From: Streptomyces dangxiongensis | GTDB lineage: Bacteria > Actinomycetota > Actinomycetes > Streptomycetales > Streptomycetaceae | DNA length: 64,000 nucleotides | Assembly (NCBI RefSeq): GCF_003675325.1 | Contig: NZ_CP033073.1 | Location: 2,914,001-2,978,000 of the forward strand | Reading direction: 5' to 3' | Part shown: one piece after another, positions 26,561-34,989 of the stretch | Position numbering within the stretch: position 1 is the first letter of the stretch | How the letters are laid out: every line of letters starts with the position of its first letter | The notes under the pieces: generated by a model | Seen by the model: only the letters and a program-made list of their open reading frames with translations | Told to the model about the DNA's origin: nothing | The model's database searches: none | Program-made: the position numbers and the translations under genes

Positions 26561-27184
26561 TCACTGCTGGGTGCGCGGGAAGGACACCTCGACCCGGCGG
26601 TTCTTCTTCCGGCCGGCCTCGGTGGAGTTGTCGGCGATGGGGTACTGCTCGCCGTAGCCGCGGACGTCGAAGGTGACCGCCGGGTCGTTCAGGTCCTGGT
26701 CGAGGACGGCCTGTACGGCGTTGGCGCGCTGCCTGGAGAGGGTGTCGCCGTGGGCCGAGGAGCCGAGGTCGTCGGTGAAGCCGAACACTCGGACGCGGGT
26801 CGCGTGCTGCTTCCTGATCTCCTCGACGATGACGGAGACGCGGGCCTTCGCCTCACCGCCGAGTTCGGAGCTGTCCTTGCCGAACAGCACCTCCGCCTGG
26901 AGGGCGAAGGTCACGTCGGCGTTGGTGTCCTCCCGCCGCTCGTCCCCGCTCTGGTCCTCCACGACCGACTTGATGTCCAGCACCTTGGCCTGCGCCAGCG
27001 TGGCCCCCTCCGGAAGCTTCAGATCCGGATCGGTGGGGTCGACTTTCACGGGGGCGGCGGGGGAGGGGGCGGTGCCGGGAGGGGTGCTGGGACCGGCGTC
27101 GTCGGCGACCGCTGTCGCGCCGTGCGTATACACGGTGAGCAGGAGGACAGCGGCGGTGAGCGCGAGACGGGGTGTGGTGGTCAC
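26561..27184 (-). CDS. OmpA family protein (peptidoglycan-binding domain), end of the Tad locus
   Basis: A 207-residue secreted protein. A signal peptide (residues 1-28, TPRLALTAAVLLLTVYTHGA) and a Pro-rich linker precede an OmpA C-terminal-like domain (about 85-205) with VLFGKDSSELGGEA, the peptidoglycan-contact region VRVFGFTDDLGS, LSRQRANAVQAVL and the NRRVEVSF end. In Gram-positive bacteria such domains bind peptidoglycan. The gene starts at GTG 27184, 7 bases after the stop of a lipoprotein gene, and closes the pilus gene array, so a role in anchoring or spanning the wall is a reasonable inference. Confidence 0.87.
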   Translation of the reverse strand: MTTTPRLALTAAVLLLTVYTHGATAVADDAGPSTPPGTAPSPAAPVKVDPTDPDLKLPEGATLAQAKVLDIKSVVEDQSGDERREDTNADVTFALQAEVLFGKDSSELGGEAKARVSVIVEEIRKQHATRVRVFGFTDDLGSSAHGDTLSRQRANAVQAVLDQDLNDPAVTFDVRGYGEQYPIADNSTEAGRKKNRRVEVSFPRTQQ

Positions 27185-27191
27185 TTCTGCC

Positions 27192-27773
27192 TCACCCGGA
27201 GATCTTGATGGTGGCGGAGGAGAAGGTCGGCAACTGGAAGTCCACCTCGGTCGCGTTCGCGGGGGGTGCCGGGAACTGCATGAAGACCGCCAGGCTGTCG
27301 CCTGCCCTCAGTGTCGAGAAACCTGTGGTCGTCAGCGGACGGCCCTCGGTGTCCCGTAGGACGTAGTACCGCTTCTTGCCCCGGGGATCGATGAGCGTGG
27401 CCCCGCCCAGAGACCTGCCGTTCCTGAGGATCTCGGTCTCGTTGCCGCTCAGGGCGGAGGGGACGACGACGCTGCCGGCACCGTCGTTCTTCAGAGTGCC
27501 GTTGACGGTGACGAAGCCCCCCGTGTCACGTTGTGCGGAGGTGATGCGCAGAAGGAGACCGTCCGAACCCTTCACTTCGGCCAGCGGCTCGTCCGACTGT
27601 CCCTCCTGGGCACTCGGACCGGAACCGGTCGCCTGGGAGGCGGACGCCGAACTGTGCGGCTTCTCGTCGTGACCGCCGCTTCCCCCGCAGCCGGTCGCAC
27701 CGACGGCCAGACCGGCCGCGACCGACCATGCGACCATCCCCCTGCGGACCTTCGCAGTCAACCGAATGCTCAT
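27192..27773 (-). CDS. Putative lipoprotein of the Tad locus
   Basis: A 193-residue protein with a basic N-terminus, a hydrophobic stretch AWSVAAGLAVGA and a lipobox-like ATGC ending in Cys near residue 26, then a Ser/Gly/Gln-rich linker. The C-terminal domain (about 65-193) is beta-rich (LLLRITSAQRDTGGFVTVNG and SLAVFMQFPAPPANATEV), resembling DUF4352-type immunoglobulin-like lipoproteins. No family is certain. The start at ATG 27773 has AAGGA nearby. An alternative ATG at 27797 overlaps the upstream stop as ATGA, showing operon coupling either way. It is probably exported and lipid-anchored next to the pilus machine. Confidence 0.7.
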   Translation of the reverse strand: MSIRLTAKVRRGMVAWSVAAGLAVGATGCGGSGGHDEKPHSSASASQATGSGPSAQEGQSDEPLAEVKGSDGLLLRITSAQRDTGGFVTVNGTLKNDGAGSVVVPSALSGNETEILRNGRSLGGATLIDPRGKKRYYVLRDTEGRPLTTTGFSTLRAGDSLAVFMQFPAPPANATEVDFQLPTFSSATIKISG

Positions 27774-27793
27774 CGCTCCGCTTCCTTCGTCAC

Positions 27794-28399
27794 TCATCGT
27801 TCGCTTGTCAGTCGGCCCAGATGGACGTCGAAGAGGTCTTCGGGCTTCGGGAGTCCCGCTGGGTCGTCCGGGTCCGGATCCCAGGTTCTGCCGTCGCAAC
27901 TGAGCCGGGGCAGCGCGTCACCCTTGCCCCCCTTGTCGGGAGGTTCGAAGGTACAGAGCGGATCCACCACGGCGGTTGCGGACGCCGTGGACCTGAAGTC
28001 CTCGGTTCCGGGTACGACGGAACGGCCGACGGACCTGTTGGTCTCCACGTCGACCTCGTACGTCAGCGACTCCGGTGACTGACAGGCGCTCAGACGGGCA
28101 TCGTTCTGCGCGGCGAGCTGTCCGGCCCGCCAGCACGGGTCGTCGATCGCTGCCCTGCCGTCGAAGACGTCCTGCCACTTCGCCGGGTCGGACAGCACCT
28201 GCACCCAGTCGTCCGTGAGCTGGGCACGGGCGTTCTGGGCCGCCGCGAGCGCTGCCGCGTCGGCGGCCGTCTGGGCACCGCTCCGGTTGACCGCGCCCTG
28301 ACCGACCGCGAGGTAGGCCAGAGCAAGAAAGAGCAGGCCTGCCACCACCGTGAGGTAGATGGGGAAGGCCTGCCCTGCGTCGTGTCGTGGAGGAGTCAG
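27794..28399 (-). CDS. TadE/TadG-like pseudopilin (Flp pilus assembly), non-canonical start
   Basis: About 201 residues. The N-terminus HDAGQAFPIYLTVVAGLLFL followed by ALAYLAVGQGAVNRSGAQTAADAAALAAA is the classic TadG/RsaF-type segment: one membrane helix followed by an Ala-rich helix. The remaining 150 residues are extracellular with paired cysteines (DPCWRAG, LSACQS, DPLCTFEP and LSCDG). No ATG, GTG or TTG lies between the preceding pilin stop and the membrane helix. The best start is CTG at 28397-28399, which overlaps the pilin stop as CTGA. Starting further upstream would mean reading through the whole pilin gene in another frame. Confidence 0.72.
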   Translation of the reverse strand: MTPPRHDAGQAFPIYLTVVAGLLFLALAYLAVGQGAVNRSGAQTAADAAALAAAQNARAQLTDDWVQVLSDPAKWQDVFDGRAAIDDPCWRAGQLAAQNDARLSACQSPESLTYEVDVETNRSVGRSVVPGTEDFRSTASATAVVDPLCTFEPPDKGGKGDALPRLSCDGRTWDPDPDDPAGLPKPEDLFDVHLGRLTSER

Positions 28400-28593
28400 C
28401 CGCCGGTGACCTGGGCGATCTTCTGGGTGATCGCGTCGTAGATCGACTGACCGATGCTCGTACCCGTGATCGCCAGCACGATCGCCACGACCACGGCGAT
28501 GATGCCGAGGTACTCCACCGCGGTCTGCCCCCGGTCGTCGCGGGCCGCACGGGAGCGCAGGTACGCGACGGTGGTGTGGAACCATCTGCTCAC
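28396..28593 (-). CDS. Flp/Fap-type IVb prepilin (major pilin)
   Basis: A 65-residue prepilin. A charged leader ending in DDRG is followed by QTAVEYLG, the prepilin peptidase site with Gly-1 and Glu+5, then a hydrophobic helix IIAVVVAIVLAITGTSIG and a short tail. This is the standard Flp pilin that polymerises into the tight-adherence pilus. GTG at 28593 has GGAGGGG six bases upstream; a TTG at 28608 lies within that ribosome site and is rejected. It overlaps the next gene by 3 bases. Confidence 0.92.
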   Translation of the reverse strand: MSRWFHTTVAYLRSRAARDDRGQTAVEYLGIIAVVVAIVLAITGTSIGQSIYDAITQKIAQVTGG

Positions 28594-28718
28594 GGTTTTC
28601 CCCTCCAACTGGGCCTCGGATGCCGGCAGCGTACGGTGCGACGCCCGGCCGGTCGGAGGGTCCCAGGGCCCAGGGGTGGGCCCAATTGCCGTGGGGGGTG
28701 TTCGGCCGGCTGGTCATG

Positions 28719-29483
28719 TCAGGACACCCCCAGCCACTTCGCCGTCGCCTGGGAGCGCGTGGTGCTGTGGAGCTTGGCGAAGATGTGGTTGATGTGGTTC
28801 TTGACCGTCTTCTCGCTGATGAAGCAGGCGGCGGCGATCTGCTGGTTGGTCATGCCGGACGCGATGAGGTCCATGATCTCCGCCTCCCTCGTACTCAGCC
28901 GGAACCGCGGTCGGAACGACTGTCCCACAGGGCATTGCAACTGCGAAAGCGATTCGGTCGAGAAATTGGTTAGTTCCGGGGGAGGTTGCCCGGTGTGATG
29001 TGCTGGTGCATCTTCGCTGAGGCCGGTAAGGAGGGCGCGTGCCGCACCCGGTGTGACATGCGGCCGTCCCTCCCGTACGTCCCGTACCGCCCGCACCAAC
29101 TGCTCCGTCGTGAACTCGCCGTGCACCAGGTATCCCCCCGCTCCCAGCCGCAGCGCCTCCCGTACGGTCTCCGTCTCGTGGCTGTAGGTGAGCATCATGA
29201 CGGGGGCCAGCCGTGCCAGGTGGGGCAACGCCGAGATTCCGTCGACTCCGGGCATCCGGACGTCGAGGAGGATGACGTCCGGCCGGTGCCGCAGCGCCGC
29301 CTCGTACGCCTCGCGGCCGTCCGTCGCCTCCGCCACCACCGTCGTGTCCGGGCGGTCCGACAGCAGGGCCGTCAGTCCCGCGCGGACCACGGGGTTGTCG
29401 TCGGCGATCAGCAGCCGCAGCGGCGGTGGGGCCGGCGCCGACGGCGGGAAGCCCGGCCGGGGTTCGCTGTGCGAGGCCCGCAT
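28719..29483 (-). CDS. NarL/FixJ-type response regulator within the Tad locus
   Basis: A 254-residue regulator. The receiver domain (about 22-140) has acidic pair ADD and phospho-acceptor Asp74 in VILLDVRMPGVDG. A linker of about 45 residues, longer than usual and containing a cysteine, is followed by a LuxR-type helix-turn-helix (about 193-250) with LSTREAEIMDLIASGMTNQQIA and ISEKTVKNHINHIFAKL. It sits 11 bases downstream of its histidine kinase gene and about 125 bases upstream of the pilin start on the same strand. It is therefore likely to control pilin expression. Confidence 0.93.
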   Translation of the reverse strand: MRASHSEPRPGFPPSAPAPPPLRLLIADDNPVVRAGLTALLSDRPDTTVVAEATDGREAYEAALRHRPDVILLDVRMPGVDGISALPHLARLAPVMMLTYSHETETVREALRLGAGGYLVHGEFTTEQLVRAVRDVREGRPHVTPGAARALLTGLSEDAPAHHTGQPPPELTNFSTESLSQLQCPVGQSFRPRFRLSTREAEIMDLIASGMTNQQIAAACFISEKTVKNHINHIFAKLHSTTRSQATAKWLGVS

Positions 29484-29494
29484 GGTGCCTCCTC

Positions 29495-30988
29495 TCAGGC
29501 TTCCTGGGGTACGGGGTCGGCTGCCGGCAGGCGGAGGTCCAGGCGTACCTCCGTGCCGCCTTCGTGGCCGCCCCGCCCGATCCGGATGCGGGCACCCGCC
29601 TGCGCGGCCCGTTCGACCATCCCGAGGAGGCCGAAGTGGCCGCCGTCCCGCAGCCGTTGCAGGGTCGTGCCGGGCGGGAGGCCGGTGCCGTCGTCATGAA
29701 TCGTGAGGCGCAGCAGACCGTCGTGGACCGTGGCCCGGATGTCCACCCGGGTCGCGGACGCATGGCGGTGGGCGTTCTCCAGGGCTTCCGTGGCGATGGC
29801 GAGGACGGGCCGGGTGAGCGCGGTGGGCAGGGACGGCAGGGCGGCGGCGTCCTCGGACCAGTGGCATGTCACCCGCAGGCCGGTGCGGGTGGTGAAGGCC
29901 CGCGCGTGGTCGGACAGGGCGTGCCACAGGAGGAGGGGGACCGTCGGGTCCGGCTGGTGCCGCCGCAGGTCCGTCAGCAGTTCCCGGGATTCGGCCGCCG
30001 CTCTGCGCGCCGAGCGGGACACCAGGTCCGCCTGTTCCCTGATGCGGGCCGGGTCGGGCGTCCGCGTCGCGGCCGTGACCGCCAGGCCGTCCGCCGCGAG
30101 GGCCACGCCGTACAGGGTCTTCGCCACGGAGTCGTGCATCTCGCGGGCCAGCCGGGCGCGTTCCGCGCTCACCGCCTCCGTCGCCGCGAGGCGGGCCTGC
30201 ACCGTCGTCAGGGCCTGGGTCGCGGCGCCGAAGCGGAGCATCAGGCCGCGCAGGGTGGAGCCCATCGCACCGGTGATGACGCACAGGCCGGGCAGGAGGA
30301 GTGCCTCGGCGACGGGGGCGTGCCGGCCGGCCTTCAGGGTGGTGTGGACCAGGAGCAGGATCAGGGCTTCGAGGGAGGCGAAGCCGGCCGCGCCGCGCCA
30401 GCCGTAGACCAGGCCGGCCAGGAGCGGGGTGCAGACGCTGACGTAGGCGAGGGTGGTGTCCGGGCCAGCCGAGACGAGGAGGAAGGCGCCGCAGAGGGTG
30501 TCGGCGGCGAGGAGGCTGGGGTGGCGCAGGAGGAGGGGGCCGAAGCGTTCCCAGTCGCGGAAGAGGACGTAGGACACCATGAAGGTGACGACGACGGCCG
30601 CGCCGACCAGGCGGGCGCCCAGGCCGGGGGCGGCGTTGAGGAGGGCGGCGGGGGCCGACAGGACGGTCATCGCCAGGCGGAAGCCGAAGACCTGCCGGCA
30701 CAGGGCTTGCAGGGCACGGATCTGAAGCTTCTCGGACGGCTCGGCGGGTACGACTGCCGGCCCCGGCGAGCCCCCCACCGCACCCTCGAACGCCGCACCT
30801 TCCGACGCCGCACCCTCGAACGCCGCACCTCCCGACGCCGCGCCCCCGAGCCCCTCGTCCGGCGCCGCCCCACCCCCTGGGGCCCCCGCTCCCCCGGTCG
30901 TCCCCTTGGCGCGGTGGGTGAAGCGGCGCCAGGTTGCGGCGGCGCCTGTGCCGGTGCGGCCGCTGCGGCCGGGCAGTGTCACCGTCAT
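29495..30988 (-). CDS. Sensor histidine kinase (NarL-partner type) within the Tad locus
   Basis: A 497-residue kinase. The first 85 residues are low-complexity with degenerate G-G-A-A-x-x-G-A repeats encoded by two copies of a 30-base repeat (30781-30840). About six membrane segments follow between 105 and 245. The HisKA_3 domain has phospho-acceptor His285 in RARLAREMHDSVAKTL. The ATPase domain ends the protein with EALENAHRHA (N box), DDGTGLPPG and GHFGLLGMVERA. No extracellular sensor domain is visible, so the signal is probably sensed within the membrane. The start is ATG at 30988, 9 bases after the TadC-like gene, in the same operon. Confidence 0.9.
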   Translation of the reverse strand: MTVTLPGRSGRTGTGAAATWRRFTHRAKGTTGGAGAPGGGAAPDEGLGGAASGGAAFEGAASEGAAFEGAVGGSPGPAVVPAEPSEKLQIRALQALCRQVFGFRLAMTVLSAPAALLNAAPGLGARLVGAAVVVTFMVSYVLFRDWERFGPLLLRHPSLLAADTLCGAFLLVSAGPDTTLAYVSVCTPLLAGLVYGWRGAAGFASLEALILLLVHTTLKAGRHAPVAEALLLPGLCVITGAMGSTLRGLMLRFGAATQALTTVQARLAATEAVSAERARLAREMHDSVAKTLYGVALAADGLAVTAATRTPDPARIREQADLVSRSARRAAAESRELLTDLRRHQPDPTVPLLLWHALSDHARAFTTRTGLRVTCHWSEDAAALPSLPTALTRPVLAIATEALENAHRHASATRVDIRATVHDGLLRLTIHDDGTGLPPGTTLQRLRDGGHFGLLGMVERAAQAGARIRIGRGGHEGGTEVRLDLRLPAADPVPQEA

Positions 30989-30996
30989 GGCCGGCC

Positions 30997-31884
30997 TCAC
31001 TTCCCCGTGAGTGAGCCGAAGTCCACCCCGGAGCCCAGCAGCAGGCCCGCGCCCAGCAGGAGCATCGTGGCCGGGACCATGAACGTGGTGATCATCAGCG
31101 TGGCCTTGGGCACCGCGCGCGCGGCCTTGCGGCGGGCGTTCTGGGCGTCGGTGCGGCGCATGTCCCTGGCCAGGGAGACCAGGGTGTCCACGATCGGGGC
31201 GCCCAGTTCCTCGCCCTGCTGGAGTGCGGTGACGAACATGGCCACCTGTTCGGAGTCGTTCCTGCGCCGCAGTTCCGTGAAGGCCTGGCGGCGGCTCATG
31301 CCGAGGTCCATCTGGCGCAGGGTGATGCGCAGTTCGTCGGCCCACGGGCCCTCGTAGCGGGCGGCGACCCGCTCCAGGGCCTGGCGGAAGCCGAGCCCCG
31401 CGCTGACCACCACCGCGAGGACGTCCAGGAAGTCGGGCAGCGTGCGCTCGATGACGTCCCGGCGGACCCGGATCGCCGACCAGATGCCGACCTCCGTCCA
31501 GAACGCGCCGAAGGCCAGCAGGAGCAGGGCCACGAACCACTGGCCGCGCAGGAGGAAGACCAGGAAGCCCACGCCGCCCAGGGCGCCGTAGACCGCGCGG
31601 CGGGCGGCGTAGCGGTCGATGGTCAGGCCGCCGGGGTTGCCCGCCAGGTCGATCCTGCGGCGGTATCCGGCCACGCGTCGCGGGCCCATGAGCCGCAGGA
31701 CCGTGGGGGCGTAGCGCATGCCCATCCGGTCGACGGCCGAACCCACCGCGCCGGTGCGGGTGGCGCCGACCTCGAGGGCGACGGCGAGGTCGGCGGGCAG
31801 CCGGGCGTCGGCGCGGTACATGCGCAGGCCCGCGAAGGCGCCCCAGACGCCGAGGCCCGTCAGCAGGGCGAGCAGGAGTGCCAT
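30997..31884 (-). CDS. TadC-like type II secretion F family protein
   Basis: A 295-residue inner-membrane platform protein. It has an N-terminal membrane helix, a cytoplasmic T2SSF domain (about 140-265) with TLPDFLDVLAVVVSAGLGFRQALERVA and GEELGAPIVDTLVSLARDMR, and flanking membrane segments. With TadB it forms the membrane platform on which the TadA ATPase acts. It is 10 bases from the TadB-like gene. Confidence 0.9.
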   Translation of the reverse strand: MALLLALLTGLGVWGAFAGLRMYRADARLPADLAVALEVGATRTGAVGSAVDRMGMRYAPTVLRLMGPRRVAGYRRRIDLAGNPGGLTIDRYAARRAVYGALGGVGFLVFLLRGQWFVALLLLAFGAFWTEVGIWSAIRVRRDVIERTLPDFLDVLAVVVSAGLGFRQALERVAARYEGPWADELRITLRQMDLGMSRRQAFTELRRRNDSEQVAMFVTALQQGEELGAPIVDTLVSLARDMRRTDAQNARRKAARAVPKATLMITTFMVPATMLLLGAGLLLGSGVDFGSLTGK

Positions 31885-31894
31885 GGTGCCTTCC

Positions 31895-32839
31895 TCACAC
31901 GTCGATCCGGCTCATGCGCCGGATGAGGACGAAACCGACGGCGTACATGGCGAACGCGATGACCACACTGGCCTGGCCGAGCGGTGAGCCGGTCATGCGG
32001 TCCAGGGCGCCGTCCTTGACGCCGTTCATCAGGAACAGCGCGCCGATCCCGAGGACGGGGACGGCGTACGAGGTCATGGTCACCTGGGAGAGCTGGGTGC
32101 GGATCTCGCGCCGGGTCTCCTTGCGTTCCTCCAGGGTGTCGGTGAGGTTGCGCAGGGCGGAGACCACCTGCCCGCCCGCCCGGTTGGACAGGACGAGGGT
32201 GGTGACCAGGACGACCAGTTCGCGCGAGGGCAGCCGGTCGGCGAGTTCACCGAGGGCGTCGTCGAGCGAGTGGCCGATGGCTAGCTGGTCGGCGACCTTG
32301 GCGAGTTCCTCGCCCGCCGGGGCCTCCAGTTCCTCCGCCGCCATGCCGATCGCGGTGCGCAGGGCGAGGCCGGCCTGGGTGGCGTTGGCCAGGATGCGGG
32401 CGAGTTCGGGGAGTTGGCCGATGAAGCGTTCGATGCGTTTGCGGCGCTGCCAGTTGAGGAACTGGACGGCCGCCCAGATGCCGAGGAGTCCGGCGAGGGG
32501 GCCGAAGAAGGGGGCCAGGGTGGCCTGGCCGAGCAGCCAGAGCGCGGCGACCGTGAAGAGGACGCCGACGAAGAACTCGCCCGGTGTGACGTCGAGGCCG
32601 GTCGCCGCGAGGCGCAGTTCGAGCCGGCGGCCGGGGCGGGTGCGGCGCAGCCGCCGGTCCAGGTCGCGGAAGTGGCGCCGGCGGCCGGTCGCCGGGGGCG
32701 CGCCGGTGTGGGCGAGGCGGTCGGCGAGGGCGGCGCGCCGGGCCCGGCCCGAGGCGTACGTGTAGACGCCGGCCACCGCCAGGACGCAGGTCAGCAGCGT
32801 CACGCCGGTGGTGAGCTGGACGAGGGTGTGCAGTTCCAT
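31895..32839 (-). CDS. TadB-like type II secretion F family protein
   Basis: A 314-residue platform protein with a T2SSF domain at about 150-280 (FIGQLPELARILANATQAGL and PAGEELAKVADQLAIGHSLDDALG), one N-terminal helix, a pair of helices near 100-135 and a C-terminal pair. The start is ATG at 32839 although the frame is open upstream. It is 4 bases downstream of the TadA ATPase gene. It pairs with TadC in the pilus base. Confidence 0.9.
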   Translation of the reverse strand: MELHTLVQLTTGVTLLTCVLAVAGVYTYASGRARRAALADRLAHTGAPPATGRRRHFRDLDRRLRRTRPGRRLELRLAATGLDVTPGEFFVGVLFTVAALWLLGQATLAPFFGPLAGLLGIWAAVQFLNWQRRKRIERFIGQLPELARILANATQAGLALRTAIGMAAEELEAPAGEELAKVADQLAIGHSLDDALGELADRLPSRELVVLVTTLVLSNRAGGQVVSALRNLTDTLEERKETRREIRTQLSQVTMTSYAVPVLGIGALFLMNGVKDGALDRMTGSPLGQASVVIAFAMYAVGFVLIRRMSRIDV

Positions 32840-32843
32840 GGTC

Positions 32844-34181
32844 CTACCTGGCTTCTCGGGTCGCGAGCTGGTCCGCGCGGTGGGCGACGCCGAAGGCCTG
32901 CGGGACGGGCTGGCTCGCCATGTAGAGGCGGTCGGCGGTGCGGCGGGGCAGCGGGAAGTACTGGAAGGTGCCGTGGACACGGCCGTCGGACGTCATGGGC
33001 CGGGCGTCGAACCGGGCGACCGTGGCCAGCCGGTACGGCTCTCCGCCGTGGCTGTCGAGCAGCGCGATCTCGGTGATGCGGCGGGCGCCGTCGGCGAACC
33101 GGGTGAGCTGGACGATGACGTCGACGGCGCTGTTGATCTGGTCGTGCAGGGCGACGAAGGGGACCTCGACGTCGGACATGGAGGCCAGGGTCTGGAGCCG
33201 GGTGAGGGCGTCCTCGGCGCTGTTCGCGTGCACGGTGGCCAGGGAGCCGTCGTGGCCCGTCGACATCGCCTGGAGCATGTCCAGGGACTCGCCGCCGCGG
33301 ACCTCGCCGACCACGATCCGGTCGGGGCGCATGCGCAGGGAGTTGCGGACCAGGTCGCGGATGGTGATCTGCCCCTTGCCCTCCACGTTCGGCGGGCGGG
33401 ACTCCAGACGGACCACGTGGGTCTGCTGGAGCTGCAGTTCGGCGGAGTCCTCGATGGTGATGATGCGTTCGTGCGGCGGGATCAGCCCGGACAGGGAGTT
33501 GAGCAGGGTGGTCTTCCCGGTGCCGGTCGCGCCGGAGACGATGATGTTGAACTTGGCCTGCACCAGCCCGGCCAGCAGGTACACCATGTGTTCGTCGAGC
33601 GAGCCGAAGCCGATCAGCTCCTGGAGGGTGAACGAACGGGGGAAGCGGCGGATGGTGAGGATGGGGCCGGTCAGGGACAGCGGCGGGATGATGACGTTGA
33701 CGCGTTCGCCGGAGGGCAGACGGGCGTCCACCATCGGGTTGGACTCGTCCACGCGGCGGTTGACCGTCGACACGATCCGTTCGATGGTCTGCATCAACTG
33801 GTCGGTGGAGACGAAGCGGAGCGGAAGCTGTTCGACCCGGCCGCCGCGTTCCACGAAGATCGCGTCGGGGCCGTTGACCATGATCTCGGTGACCGACGTG
33901 TCCTCCAGGAGCGGTTCGAGGATGCCGAGGCCGAGCGCCTCGTCCACGACCCGGCGGATGAGCTGGGTTCGCTCGACGGTCGACAGGACCGGGCCCTCGC
34001 GGCTGATGATGTGCCCGAGGACGCGTTCCAGCCGGGCCCGGCGTTCGGCGGCGGCCAGCGAACTCATCTCGGCGAGGTCGATCTCCTCCAGGAGTTTGGC
34101 CCGGTAGGAGGCGACCAGGTGCCCGTCCCCGCCCCGGCTGCCGTGGTCCTCGGGAGTGTTGATGCGTGCCCGCAGGCTCAT
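32844..34181 (-). CDS. TadA/CpaF family secretion ATPase
   Basis: A 445-residue CpaF-type ATPase that powers Flp pilus assembly. The N-terminal helical domain is followed by the catalytic RecA-like core, with Walker A SGATGTGKTT near residues 216-225. The Asp box, the VVGEVRGGESLDMLQAMSTGHDGS (Walker B and His box) segment and the VHANSAEDALTRL motif are also present. The ATG at 34181 overlaps the stop of the TadE-like gene as ATGA. This is the single motor ATPase of the locus. Confidence 0.95.
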   Translation of the reverse strand: MSLRARINTPEDHGSRGGDGHLVASYRAKLLEEIDLAEMSSLAAAERRARLERVLGHIISREGPVLSTVERTQLIRRVVDEALGLGILEPLLEDTSVTEIMVNGPDAIFVERGGRVEQLPLRFVSTDQLMQTIERIVSTVNRRVDESNPMVDARLPSGERVNVIIPPLSLTGPILTIRRFPRSFTLQELIGFGSLDEHMVYLLAGLVQAKFNIIVSGATGTGKTTLLNSLSGLIPPHERIITIEDSAELQLQQTHVVRLESRPPNVEGKGQITIRDLVRNSLRMRPDRIVVGEVRGGESLDMLQAMSTGHDGSLATVHANSAEDALTRLQTLASMSDVEVPFVALHDQINSAVDVIVQLTRFADGARRITEIALLDSHGGEPYRLATVARFDARPMTSDGRVHGTFQYFPLPRRTADRLYMASQPVPQAFGVAHRADQLATREAR

Positions 34182-34552
34182 GGGGTGCTGCTCCTCGCCT
34201 GGTGGTCGAGCGGCATGGTGGCGGACTTCCGGGCGGGGTCGAAGTGCCAGCCGGGGACGATCTGCGGGACGGACACGGTGGCGGTGACCGTCACCGAGCC
34301 GGCGCCGCCACCGTCCGGGCCGCACGCCACCGAGAGCGCGCCGCTGACCGCCTGCGCGCACGCCTGCTGGGCGTCCTGCCCCAGGGACGCCGCCCGCGCC
34401 CCGGCCCGGGCGGCCGTACCGGCCTGCTCGGCGGCGTAGGCGACGGCTCCGATCTGGATGCCCGCCATGGCCACGATCAGCAGGACCGGGACGAACCCCA
34501 GGTACTCGATGGCCACTTGGCCCGCGTCCCGTCGTGTGCGCCGGTACGACAT
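34178..34552 (-). CDS. TadE-like pseudopilin
   Basis: A 124-residue protein with a short basic leader, the prepilin-like DAGQVAIEYLGFVPVLLIV membrane segment with Glu+5-type position, an Ala/Gly/Arg-rich helix and a C-terminal domain with two cysteines (QQACAQ and VACGPDG). It belongs to the TadE family of minor pilins. Coupled genes lie on both sides (1 base before and a 4-base overlap after). Confidence 0.88.
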   Translation of the reverse strand: MSYRRTRRDAGQVAIEYLGFVPVLLIVAMAGIQIGAVAYAAEQAGTAARAGARAASLGQDAQQACAQAVSGALSVACGPDGGGAGSVTVTATVSVPQIVPGWHFDPARKSATMPLDHQARSSTP

Positions 34553-34553
34553 C

Positions 34554-34982
34554 TCAGCGCTTCACCTCCTCGACGGCCCCGGCGTGGCCCCTGACCTCGA
34601 CCGGGAAGTCGATCAGGCCGGGGAAGAGGACGGGTACGTGCAGCGTGACCCGGGCCGTCACATAGCCGCTCGGGTTGCAGTCCACTTCGGCACTCCCCTT
34701 CCATGCCGCCGACAGGTGCTTCAGCCCAGCCGCCGAGCAGGCCGCCTGCCGCGCGCCGCCCCGCGGTGCCGCCGTTCCCGCCCGCGCCGCCTCGTCCGCA
34801 GCATTCCCGGCGAGCGTGAAGGTGTACCCCACGAGCACGGCCTGCCACACGAGCACCAGCGTCAGGACGATCAGCGGCGTCATCCCCAGGAACTCGACAC
34901 TGACCTGTCCGCGGTCCCCGCGGCCTTTGGGACCTGCGCGATCTCGACCCCGCCGGTCCCCGCGGTCTCCACCCCGTCTCAT
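34554..34982 (-). CDS. TadE/TadG-like pseudopilin
   Basis: A 142-residue protein. A very basic 25-residue leader is followed by DRGQVSVEFLGMTPLIVLTL (TadE-type membrane helix with Glu) and VLVWQAVLVGYTFTLAGNAAD. The C-terminal part carries two cysteines (QAACSAAG and VDCNPSG). It is a second minor pilin next to the first; with the gene at 27794 the locus has three. Confidence 0.87.
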   Translation of the reverse strand: MRRGGDRGDRRGRDRAGPKGRGDRGQVSVEFLGMTPLIVLTLVLVWQAVLVGYTFTLAGNAADEAARAGTAAPRGGARQAACSAAGLKHLSAAWKGSAEVDCNPSGYVTARVTLHVPVLFPGLIDFPVEVRGHAGAVEEVKR

Positions 34983-34989
34983 GGGCCGC

